Shown piece after piece: positions 45,840-57,764 of a DNA stretch of 64,000 bases. How positions within the stretch are numbered: position 1 is the first letter of the stretch; the number at the start of each line of letters is the position of its first letter. Under the pieces are notes generated by a model. It did not search any database. It saw only the letters and a list, made by a program, of their open reading frames with translations, and was not told the DNA's origin. The DNA is from Petrosia ficiformis (taxonomy: Eukaryota > Porifera > Demospongiae > Haplosclerida > Petrosiidae), in the NCBI GenBank assembly GCA_947044365.1, contig OX345644.1, positions 2,987,737 through 3,051,736 on the forward strand, written 5' to 3'. A program made the position numbers and the translations under genes.

Positions 45840-47638
45840 ATCAGCTATCAGCTGTATTAGATTGTGACTCACCAGCACCGATTTCATTGACTATTTTCGA
45901 TGTGGCCAATCAAATTTAGCGCATTGATAATGCTGATTGAGCATTTCACATTTCAAAAAAAAACCAAGTCATGTAGTTTATGTGATATGATTTAACACCA
46001 TCAAGGCAATCCACTGTGCATCATCCTGAAGCACCCGTGCACATTTCCACCATTGTCTCTTGTTATACAAATTATAGTTGCTATCGATATAAATGAAACA
46101 TCTCCATCAGATCTGACAAAAAATCAGTTCAAATCATCACAAAATAATTTTTAACTGTAGACACGAATGCAGTATGAAGTCATATTTTCTTTGGTAAATT
46201 GTTCCTATTATCTCATTTTTAAGTTATCAATAACAGCCTCTTTATATAGTAGGGTGTATTCTATTATGTGCATTTATGACTGTAGTCATAATTTATATAT
46301 ATAGAAACATAATTTTGTATTTTCACTAGATTTGTTAAAAATGATAGGTTCAACAGACATAAAAGTAAAATCATCTCTTAAACACTGCAAAATAAAATTC
46401 CTAAAATAATAGGTTAGTACAGTTACATGAAACAGTTTAATTTGTAATTTATTTGGTCGTGTAGGTTTTAATTATAATGACTGTATGGTGATATTCATGT
46501 AATTATAATCCAAGAAAATTATCCTGCCTAATAAATGTACAAAGAAGCAGAATACATATTTTAATTAAATTCAAACCCTCTTTGCACATCTAATATGAGA
46601 TATTAGGCATGATAATTGATTATAATTGGTACATATATTTGTCTCACATGTCATGTATGCAGATGCCAATCTCTTGATCACTGAAACTATAGCAACATTC
46701 ATTGGAAGTGATTCTAATTTTGCAGTGATGATACAATTATAGGGAATTAATGCAGGATGACAAAACATAAAAAAAACGTTAAATAGCAGCAATAGCATTA
46801 ACTTCATACTTTAGTTTGTCATACATGCAGGTCGTCAATGTGGCTACATGCATGATATTACTATGACATATTGTGCACTAGTTATAAAAAAGATACAAAT
46901 TAAATTATATGTTTCAGGCCCTTTTGATGCCCTGACATATTTATTATAGTTGTAAACTTACTACATTATAGGCATGAAATAATTACATGTATTACATGTA
47001 GTGCTTCAACTAATTGATTATAATTAGTAAAACGTAGTTATGGTATTTGCATGTGTGTATTTATAGTTACAATCTGAACACCAACTAAATGTTAAAATTC
47101 TTGCAACTGCTATTGTGATGTGATAGTCTCGTTTCTAGACTTTGGAACGAGATAGTGAGAAGAATAGAAATTGAGTCGATGAGGAGGAGCAGTTTACTAT
47201 AGTACTTGAATCAAGTATCATGGTCAGCGGGAAATATTGGTAATAGATGCATTCAAAGTTGCATGGTTATTCTGTACTCAGATTGGCCTTTTCTTCAACA
47301 AGTGCTTGGCAACATCACATTGTTGAAACATATAGTCATACTAGCCAGTCTGTATTTAGGGAGAGCCTATTACTTTCAGTCTGGGCCATGAGACTAGTTG
47401 AAACAATCATTAACCTGGTAAGATGTCAACACGAAGTATTTACACTTAAAATCCTATTATGTGAGCTTGGAAATGAGAATTAACAGTTAAAGTTTGCACT
47501 TTCAACAATTAAGATATATAAGGGTTTTAGGTTCAGGATTCGGCACCTATAAATTCAAATTCATCAAATCTTCTGACAAAAGATATAAATATAAGAAATT
47601 ATAGCGTAAGTATTATAAAATATGCAGTGAAATTAGTT
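45840..47638. other. spacer with dispersed repeats
   Basis: 45,963-46,085 resembles 38,545-38,640; 46,090-46,180 resembles 15,300-15,380. 46,383-46,630 carries parts of the 19,163-19,585 MITE, inverted. 47,255-47,490 is the 3' flank of ankyrin gene 2 and matches 56,850-57,100 downstream of gene 3. No gene is recognised. Confidence 0.6.
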
Positions 47639-50600
47639 TCAGTTATTAACTTGAGAACAAATGGTTTCTATTACATCTCTTCTCTTCATTTTCTCAAGAG
47701 CCTGTATTAGACTGTTTCTGTTAGCTCCACCTTTTCTCAACCATGTTGATAACATTGTTCGGTGACAATCTGCCACTTTTAATGGATTGTCAGACTGAAT
47801 GATTTCTAATGTAGTATTATCAATACCAAGATATAATCCTAACATCATCCAATCAGGTGTCATATCTCTTAATCCATGAACAACTGCTGTAAGATGTGAC
47901 TCATCTGTGAAGTAGGAGGCAGTTTCATAATTAATTGAAATTGAGCTGTATATGTATACACACATACAGGGTTTCATACAGGATAGGGGAGGAACAACCA
48001 ATCGTCTCAACACACTGATCTTTGGGGTGTGAGGGTATGGTCCACGATTAATTTTTTAACCCTCTGAGGTTGCTTTTGCATGGTGGTGTATGAAACCCTG
48101 ACATATCAGTACATTTTCTAATATAAATCACAATCCATTCTACTCACCTAGTATCTCATCTGGTATGGTATCAGCAGGAGTTTTAACATCAGTAGTATCA
48201 GAGAATAATTGAAATACCATATGTCTCTCATCATCTGTCAGAGCAGGATCAGCAATATCCTATAATTAAAACATGTGTTAAATAAATTGTAAAATCTGCA
48301 GTAGATCTACCAATACTTAATTGTTACTGCATGGATACATGTACATAATCAAATCATTCACTTACAAATGGATTCCTTCCAGCAAATATACTGAATCTGT
48401 TCAGATGATCTCTAATCAAATAGTATGTGCTGGGCTCTCTGGTTGCTCGATAGATATTCATTATTTGTCCCAATCTTTGTTGTATTTCTTTGAAGTCAAC
48501 TTCTGGGATATATCGTTTGCCTAGACTCTCATCAAACAACCTTTGGACTACTGATATAGGAAGAGTGTGGTATGGTTCTAATTGTCCCAGGAGTAGCGAT
48601 ATGTTAAGCGTTTCACTATCGTTAGTGACAAACCTCTTTTTGAGGACGACAACTCTTGCTATATCTTCCATTGTAAAGACTGATAGATCTTTAAGATTAT
48701 ACTGTAGGGCCATGCCTAGGTGATGAGAAGAAATAAGACACTCTTGAGTATCACAGAAGTGGCAGAATTCCTCTTTAATCTGAAGGATCTTTTGAACAAC
48801 TAAACTACGAACCTGGAGACTCTCTAACTCTAAACTTTTTTCTAATGGTTGTACTAATAATATAACACTACGATTCTGTTCACTAACTTGTACTACAACC
48901 TTAACACCATCTCTTGTCCAAGAAATACCATTTTTCCATACTATGCAAGTTTTAGATCGATCTAAGGTTTGAGGTGGGAACTTGTGAATGATACCAACAT
49001 CATTCACTGGTAAGGAAAATGCATATGCTAGTCGTAGTAGAAGAACTTGAAGAAACCTGGTTGAAAAGAATTGGTATGGATTAGGACACCAAAGACACCA
49101 TCCAAACCCATCAGTAATAGACACTTCAGAGGTAGGCTCAACACTAACAAGAGCTGGAAAATACAACAGCTTCTCTGAGGAAGACGAGAGATTGGTGGTA
49201 ATAATCATATGCGTATCTTTGTCAATCTCATGACAGAACTCCAAGGTCTTCAGAAATCCCACCAACATATCAACATTGTATTGAGGGAACACATCTTTCA
49301 GGACTGATATCGACACTATTCCAGTGTTACTAGCCAGATTTGGTCTATACTCTTTGAAGTGGGAAGGAGCAAAGAGAGTACCATTAATCTCTTTCAAGTG
49401 GCTAATTTTGTCTACAATCACCCAACTGCTAGTAGTGTCTGTACTTCTGATGAACAAGATGAGACCTTTATCACTGAGAGTAATTAACAACTCAAGAAGA
49501 ACGGATTCATTTGATGGAAGGGAAGGCTCATTCTCATCTTGTATCTTTTGCAAAAGACTCTCTAAAGTCATAGCTAACTCAGCAAGTTTTGTTTTTAGAA
49601 ATGCATACAAGACATGACAGTAGAAACTAATATTGTCAGACCTGTCAATTGTAGCTTTAGTACTCTCTGTCAAGTAGCTAATTAACTCATTGAAACCCAC
49701 TCCATCTTTATTACGACAATCTACAGCTACAAAACCTTTATACTCTTGATCTGAAATAATCTTATGAATGTCAAGTCTTTCAATAAGATATTTGGCATTC
49801 ATTGCTCTCCATTTATCAGCATGGCTACCTACTACAATTACTTGAGACTTTTTTGACACTCGACAACATACATTCTGAATAAAGCTAGCCCAATAGTACA
49901 ACTGCTTCTCAATATCCTCCAGTTTATCAGTTAGCTTGATTAAGATGATAAACACAGCAGGAGATCTCAACATGAGATTATCCAGGACAGCTTCATGACT
50001 GCTGTAGTATTCAGGATGACCAGCAAAATCATACAAGACAATATTACCTATCTCATTACTCTGAAGATGATGAGGAACAATACCAGCTGTGAGAGGTTCA
50101 GCTTGCTCATGATATTTAAAAGGACTATATCTATCTATCCAAGAGATATGCACTCCATTAACTCGTTGCAACAAAGCATGTGCCAAGGAACTCTTACCAT
50201 TAGTAGTATTACCACATAGGAAGACCTTACTATACGACTCAACAGGGAAATGTGTTCTACATTGTTTAAATGGTTCAAATATTTTCAAAATCTGATATTT
50301 ATCTCCTGCCATTTGTACTGGGATTTTTTGGTACCTGTTCTTAGCCATTGGATCTATACGACCTGTTGACAAGAGGTACTTGACTATATCCACTCTGTTG
50401 TGTCTACATGCTATATGAAGTGGTGTATCACCATCTTTAGTGGTAGAGATAGGGTTTACTTGTGCTGTGGACATGAGTAGTTGTACAATGTCTAATTGAC
50501 TACAACGACAAGCTGTATGTAGTGGAGTATAACCATCGTAAGCTTTGCTATTCACATCCACTGAAGATAAAGATACAAGAATCTTTACAATCGCTAAATT

Positions 50601-52994
50601 GCCATAAAAACAAGCTCTATGTAGTGGAGTATAACCATCTTCATCCTGAATATTCACATCTACTGAAGATAAAGATACAAGAAAATTCACAATGTTTAAC
50701 TTGCCCGAAAGACAAGCTGTATGTAGTGTAGTATAACCACTAGAAGCTTTGTTATTCACATCTACTGAAGATAAAGATACAAGAAACTTTACAATGTCTA
50801 ATCTGCCACAACGACAAGCTGCATGTAGTGGAGTATAACCATTATCATCTTTGCTATTCACATCTACCGAAGATAAAGATACAAGAAACTTTACAATGTC
50901 TAAATTGCCATAATGACAAGCTGTATGTAGTGGAGTATAACCATCATAAGCTTTGCTATTCACGTCCACTGAAGATAAAGATACAAGAATCTTTACAATC
51001 GCTAAATTGTCATAAAAACAAGCTCTATGTAGTGGAGTGTAACCACCAGAAGCTTTAATATTCGCATCTACTGAAGATAAAGATACAAGAAACTTTACAA
51101 TGTCTAAATGACTATGACAACAAGCTTTATGTAGTGGAGTAGAACCATCATAATCTTTGTTATTCACATCTACTGAAGATAAAGATACAAGAAACTTTAC
51201 AATGTTTAAATTGCCATAACGACAAGCTGTATGTAGTGGAGTATAACCACCAGAAGCTTTGTTATTCACATCTACTGAAAATAAAGATACAAAAAACTTT
51301 ACAATCTCTAAATTGTCATAACGACAAGCTGTATGTAGTGGAGTATAACCATCAGAAGCTTTGTTATTCACATCTACTGAAGATAAAGATACAAAAAACT
51401 TCACAATGTCTAAATTGCCATAACGACAAGCTGTATGTAGTGGAGTGTAACCACCAGAAGCTTTGATATTCACATCTACTGAAGAATAAGATACAAGAAA
51501 CCTGACAACACCTAAATTACCATAATAACAAGCTGTATGTAGTGGAGTATAACCATCAGAAGCTTTGCTATTCGCATCTACTGAAGATAAAGACACAAGA
51601 AACTTTACAATGTCTAAATAGCCATATCGACAAGCTGTACGTAGTGGAGTAGAACCATCAGAAGCTTTGTTATTCGCATCTACTGAAGACAAAGATACAA
51701 GAAACTTCACAATGTGTAAATTGCCATAACGACAAGCTGTATGTAGCGGAGTATAACCACCAGAAGCTTGGTTATTCACATCTACTGAAGATAAAGATAC
51801 AAGAAACTTCACAATGTCTAAATTGCCATAACGACAAGCTTTATGTAGTGGAGTAGAACCACCAGAAGCTTTGCTATTCACATCTAATGAAGAAACAGAT
51901 ACAAGGAACTTTACAATGTCTAAATGTCCAAGACAGCAAGCTGTATGTAATAGAGTAGAACCACCAGAAGCTCTGCTATTTACATCTACTGAAGAAAAAA
52001 GTAAAAGGAACTCTAAAATGTCTAAATGGCCATGACAACAAGCTATATGTAGTGGAGTAGACCCATCAGAAGCTTTGCTATTCACATCTACTGAAGAAAA
52101 AAATAAAAGGAACTTTACAATGTCTAAATGGCCATGACGACAAGCTATATGTAGTGGAGTAGAACCATCAGAAGTTTTGCTATTTACATGTACTGAAGAA
52201 ACGGATACAAGGAGCTTTACCATGTCTAAAAGGCCATGATGACAAGCAATATGTAATGGAGAATAACCACCATTATTTTTGATATTTACATCTACTGATG
52301 AAGATATCAGAAGTTTTGCAATGTCTAATGGTTGTAATCCACCAAAAAGGCAGACCATATGCAGTGGAGTATAACCACTAGGACCTTCGACATTCACATC
52401 TACTGATGAAAAAGATAAGAGATACTCTACAGTATTTAATTTACCCAAAAGACAAGCTTTATGTAGTGGAGTATACATTTTATCATGTTGAATGCTCAGA
52501 ATGTCTATGGCTGGAATATAATGACTAAGATGTGTTACTATCTCATAGTGTCTTCCAAAACACGCCAGATATAATGGAGTCTCTCCGTCTTTACTTTGTT
52601 GACGAGGATCACATTTACATTTTTCAATGAGATAGGTTACTATGTCAATGTGACCTCCTAGTGTAGCATAAAATAAAGGTGGTGGTGGTATTGTAAACTG
52701 AATGTAAGGGTCAACATGTAATGTTTTTGAATGATCAATGAGGGATCCAAAGCTAAGTCGCACATGAGGATCATATTTATATACCGTTATTAGTTGATGA
52801 CAAATATCTAACCACCCATGATAAGCAGCAAGATGAAGAAGAGTAACTTTGTACATGTTACAACAAATGGGCTTGTAATTCTGTGGATAGAACCACAATA
52901 AGCCAATATTCTCAGAATCTCTCACTTTCTGTAATAACTCTGATGCTTTCTTGTAATCTCCATTCTTGAAGGCACTAGCAATTTCATCATCCAT
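47639..52994 (-). CDS. ankyrin-ROC-COR-Death protein with about 24 ankyrin repeats (gene 2)
   Basis: Three exons on the minus strand: 52,994-48,366 (4,629 bp), 48,259-48,148 (112 bp) and 47,904-47,639, giving 1,668 residues. About 24 ankyrin repeats lead the protein, many nearly identical to SSVDVNNKASDGYTPLHTAC. ROC motifs are P-loop GNTTNGKSS from residue 928, DFAGHPEYY from 989 and SHADK around 1,057-1,061. The COR winged-helix region follows. The last exon encodes a Death domain (TPDWMMLGLYLGIDNTTLEI, then MLSTWLRKGG...LIQALEKM). The architecture is that of DAPK1 without the kinase. Gene 3 is its tandem neighbour in the same orientation with homologous 3' flank. Likely function is GTP-dependent intracellular signalling through Death-domain partners; the ligand is unknown. 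Confidence 0.92.
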
Positions 52995-54222
52995 TGACTA
53001 CTGTCTTGTGATGAAGATGATTGTGATATCTACTTTAATATGACAGATTTCCTTTTCCCTGGTGGTAGTAGTAGTAATCTAAATCAATGGAAGTGATAGT
53101 AGTACTCTAAATATACAGTGATACTCAAACAGTAGTAATGCACCAATAATTGGATAGCTAACTAGTAATGGTCATAATCAGCTATATTTGGTATATCAGT
53201 TAGTTTTGAGTAATGTAGCCTATATTGTATTCATATTGTCATTCTGAACATTACAAAAAAGCACTTTTAATACTAATAATTATTTAAGTCAATGTGGAAT
53301 ATCCATAATTATTGATACATCATTAATAAATAATGCTGCAATATACAAATATATATATCCCAAATTATCTCAAGGGTGTTATATGCCTCCAAACAGGGCT
53401 ATATGTATTTGATACCATGGTAACACAAAGGTATGCAATTAAATCACATCTGTTGTCAAGTAGAAACCATATATAGTACTATACTAATTAGTGTTTACTG
53501 TAATAATCCCACTCAGTTATACCTTTTTATGGCCTGTAGGGCCATGCCTATGATTGCTTTCCATGGAGTTTAATGTATATATATTATTATATATATATGT
53601 TTGTCACTTGTGCGAGTATGTGTGTAGTTATATATTGAAACTGTTTATTAAGTACTGCACTTCTTATACATGTACTAAATATTTATGTACTCTTGTGAGT
53701 GTAAGTTGTAGCACACACACATATAAGTCTAATAATTATAATTTCAGAATTATAATAACCATTATTACGATCAAGTATAGTTTTTTGTCAGTAGTAATGC
53801 TTATTCTTGTTTCCCAATTATTACACTTGTGAGTGCATTCATTATTATTGTATTCAGTCTACTTTAAAGTACACTTGACTGTTTGTAAACACAACTATTT
53901 CTCAATTTATGATATAATTATAGTTATGCATTACACATAATGAACTGTACACAACATAAACCTTTTTTGCTGGTAATTGCAACTTAACCAGTAGAAGATG
54001 CTGGCTAAATTGGTTAATTACTTTCCTGTTGCTTGTGATAGTTATGGTGATTGTTTTATAGTTATATAGATACACCATTTCTTGGAGAATTTGTTTTGTA
54101 CTACAGTGTTCTAGCCAGGCTGCTTTGGAAACTGGGGTGTAAATCCCATAGTAGTTTAGGATTTTATTTGTTATTGTATAATGTTAAGTGGGTGTATCAA
54201 AGGAACCACTAGTGGTTATATC
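52995..54222. other. 5' flank of gene 2, no gene
   Basis: AT-rich. A caccaata motif near 53,150 followed by ttggatagctaactagtaat parallels the sequence upstream of gene 3 (62,232 region), showing shared promoter ancestry. A plus-strand frame at 53,554-53,832 has no recognisable content. Confidence 0.5.
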
Positions 54223-54664
54223 CAGGGGTGAAAATCCGTCGCTTTTTCGCCAAATTTGGCGACAAACAAAGTCTCTTGGCGACAAGAAGGCCTGATTTTG
54301 GCACCAAAGTGAACTTCAAAAGTATCAAGGTCATAGGATATGCGCATGCGCAGTAGATAGAAATGCTATTCTGCCCATTCATGATGGCACAAACTCTCTT
54401 TTCTTCGTAAAAGGGCTTGTTCTAGCTCAGCTACTTCTCCAACAGAATCAACTGATACTGATAGTGTTGATAAAACGTAAGTTCTGGACAGCTGTTTCAT
54501 TACTTTTAAAGAAATAAATTTCATTTTTGTAAACACTTTTTTCTTTCAACGATACACTATAATTCTAAAAACATGTTAGTTAATTTATCATCACAGTAGT
54601 GGCACCAGAGTTGTAGATGGTGCCATTTGATGGCTCCATCTCTTTGTTTAGTTGAACACCCCTG
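54223..54664. mobile_element. hAT-like non-autonomous element with perfect 8-bp target duplication
   Basis: Ends caggggtg and cacccctg are perfect 8-bp inverted repeats. The flanks are both gttatatc (54,215-54,222 and 54,665-54,672). 442 bp, no transposase. The interior (cttggcgacaagaaggcctg) identifies the family also present at 11,442 and 35,346. Confidence 0.92.
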
Positions 54665-54790
54665 GTTATATCCCTGTGGTTTCTTAATGCAAACCAAAAT
54701 GAATCTAATTAGTATGGTTTCTTAATGAAGTTAGAAAACAAATACAACCAATCAAGTGACTCAACATAAACAAATCAGTGGATAACACCT
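54665..54790. other. short spacer
   Basis: No feature seen between two mobile elements. Confidence 0.5.
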
Positions 54791-55382
54791 CTCTAGTTGG
54801 GCTATATCTGATTGCTGAGCACCTTAGTCCGAGGCAACTAATCCAGGAGCGTAGTGAAATCTCGACCTTATATATAATTATATATATATGTGGTTCTGTC
54901 ACGCTTAGGAATGTAATAATTAAACGTACGACCACAGGCACGTTAATCAGTTGACGGCATGTACTTATGGCTTACTGCTCTAATGTAGAGATGAGTGAGA
55001 AACCTACGAGTGAGGGACCTACAGCACGCTTTCAATGCCTAGCTACACTGAGAAAAAAGGAAGCAAAGAGTGGGAGCTACAGAAGAGGTCAAGACAGAGG
55101 AGAAATTAAGAGGTAGAGAACAGAAACGGCGAGATCATTACAAGGATCACAAGATGACAAGTCACTAAATTCTCTCTTCTTTCCTGCCATTATAAGTGTC
55201 AAAGACAAATATACCATGTGTGACTAAAACCACATCTTTCTGGATAATTGACCGCACCTACAGTTTATTGCGAGCGGGCAGTCCTGCGCATACGTAATCC
55301 TAGTTCACAGTAAAATAACCCTTGGGCCTACAACCCTCAGGTTTGGTTACTGTAAATATCAGATACAGCCCAACTAGAGATA
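54791..55382. mobile_element. TIR element of about 590 bp
   Basis: Left tctctagttgggctatatct (about 54,801) and right agatacagcccaactagaga (about 55,360-55,379) are inverted repeats of about 25 bp with one mismatch. The interior is GC-richer than the surroundings and lacks a recognisable transposase. Confidence 0.65.
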
Positions 55383-55742
55383 TTATTATTACTTGTAAGT
55401 ACAAATTCATGTACAAACTAATTAATCTGAAATGCTTATTAATTAAGCAACACCTGTTGTTTTCACAAGAACTAGAATGGGATGATAATGATACACCACG
55501 GGTTATACCTAAATACTATGCTTATTGTTGTTTTTGTCAATATGTTTTATTACCCTCTATTGTGTGTCTGTTTGCAAAATTTGTGAAAAACTATGAACAT
55601 TGGTGGCTCGTTGTGACATATACTAGATCAAGCTGTTGTAAATATTACCAACAGGGAAAACAAATTTGTTTAATAACCGACAGAAGCCTCCAAATTATAA
55701 TAAATTATATATATATAATTATATATATATAATTTTATATAC

Positions 55743-55793
<51 letters not shown>

Positions 55794-57764
55794 TAAATAT
55801 AAATATCTGATTATTATTAGCTATAAACTATGACAATTATTATATAATTACTGAATGGAAAATCAGTGTAATTGCTGTTTTAGTAAACTAACCTGTTCTA
55901 CCGTTTGCACAGTAATTTACATGGAAACGTCCAATCTTTCTTGTGTGATTTCTTTACTTCTCCATCATATCAACCAGAAGCGTAGCCAGGAATTTGATGT
56001 TTGGGGCGCGTAGTTCCCCCGCGAAATTTTAAGCTGATTAATTATTCGCATCCAAATTCGATCTAGATGACAAATTAAATTTTCTAATAGTCTTGTTCTC
56101 CCTCCTAAACCTTAATTTCCAGTTGAAGCCATCCGGCTGGAAGTCAATCATTACCCTTGTTAAGTAGCTAATTCTAATGCTAAAGTGACACTGACATTTG
56201 AACATTGTATATATATATATATATATAATTATACTGTACATTATGTAAAGACAATTACAATGATGGTATAATGTTTAACTCAGTCTGGTGTAGCAACTTA
56301 CTATAGTAGGTTGGGTCTGACTATGCCAGTTAAAATATATTCTGGTCTTGTATGCTAAAATAATTATTATAATAAAAACAAAAATTAAAAAAATAATAAT
56401 AATAATCGCATATATATATATTATTATAATGAGGTAGATTCTAAGACTGTGATAATTTTATTATTTCTTGTGGCTACGTAAATATAGATGAAAACATTGA
56501 AAGCTTAGTAAAGAAATGTGACATACAACAACTGGAAATACATGTAGGTGTATATTTGATGAGATGAATAACATATCAATGTATGATTGTTCCTTTCTCT
56601 GACTCATATGATAAGCCAGTCTTTTCTGTATGACACGTGGCAACCAGCGATCAGCTCTTGAAAAATTGTGACAGTAGACGGTGTCATCTGATTTGTATTC
56701 TCAAAATTTAGATTAAATTTAGAAAATAGCCAACAAAGACAACCAGATTAGTATCGTCCATCACATTAGGCAAGGAGAGATGTTGTAATGTGTAGACTTT
56801 AGACGGTAATGTAGATTATGTTATTTCCTATTGTACCTAAGTTTGTTATTTTGTACTCAGATTGGCATTTTCTTCAACGAGTGCTTACAAAATTACATTT
56901 TTGAAATGTATAGTCATGCTGGCTCATATGTATTTGGGGAGAGCCTATTACTTTCAGTCAGGCACATGCGACTAGTTGAAATGATCTTTAATGGCTATAA
57001 CTTGATATGATGGTCTCCGCAAAGTATTCACACTTAAACTTCCATGTGGAATATTGATATATGAGCTTGGAAGTGAGAATTCAAAAAACCCTGTTTATAA
57101 TAATATGTGTGCTTCAATTGAGGAGTTTATTACAATTTGAAAATAAGGCTGGAAAAGGAAAGTGAAAAATGTACTTTCCTCTTACAGCCTTTTTAAGCAT
57201 TTATTTTGTAAAAGACAATTTGTGTTCACTATCTTTAGCAATTGTAATCTCTTTTCTAGACCAAAACACATAAATAAATGGTTACTTTGTACAATAAATT
57301 ATGTACTTACTAACATGTCTTAGTACTGTAGAACAACGCAAACGTATATAGGAAAGTACTCAACTTCTTAATTTGGGTTGCTAGGAATAAATGTACAGTA
57401 TAGTTTGCATCATGACATGTATATATATATTGTATTTAAAGTTACCGAAATGATAAATAGTCATAAACCATGATTTAGACAATTATTCATCACCAAATTT
57501 TGGTCATTACACATTTTAAAAATAGTAATACCCTGTCTCAAGACAAGATGATTTCATATACACGCATTCTTGGGCATGTTGAACAAAAATATTGGTGTTT
57601 CATTACAGAATCATGACTCGGCTCCTCACTCTTGGTCTTATCATAACAGTCTTGAAGAGGGTTTTAAGATCAGGACCCAGCACTCATAAATAAAAATTCA
57701 TCAAATTTTCTGATATATATATAATTATAAGAGATTATAACAAGAAAATGTAGTGAAAGTAATT
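55383..57764. other. spacer between genes 2 and 3
   Basis: The plus frame 55,322-55,732 contains LEWDDNDTPRVIPKYYAYCC and a hydrophobic stretch; I do not recognise it and it may be an isolated exon. (TA)n lies at 55,700-55,790. agcgtagccagg at 55,981 is a single MITE-like end. 56,850-57,110 is the 3' flank shared with gene 2. Confidence 0.5.

Noticed and set aside
50522..51466. Plus-strand repeat frames (MEYNHQKLCYSH units), also 23,926-24,195 minus and 61,018-61,242
   Set aside because: Antisense shadows of the homogenised ankyrin repeats.
55322..55732. Possible membrane-protein gene
   Set aside because: One 136-codon frame with a hydrophobic stretch overlapping a TIR element end and a TA repeat; no recognised family and no flanking exons.
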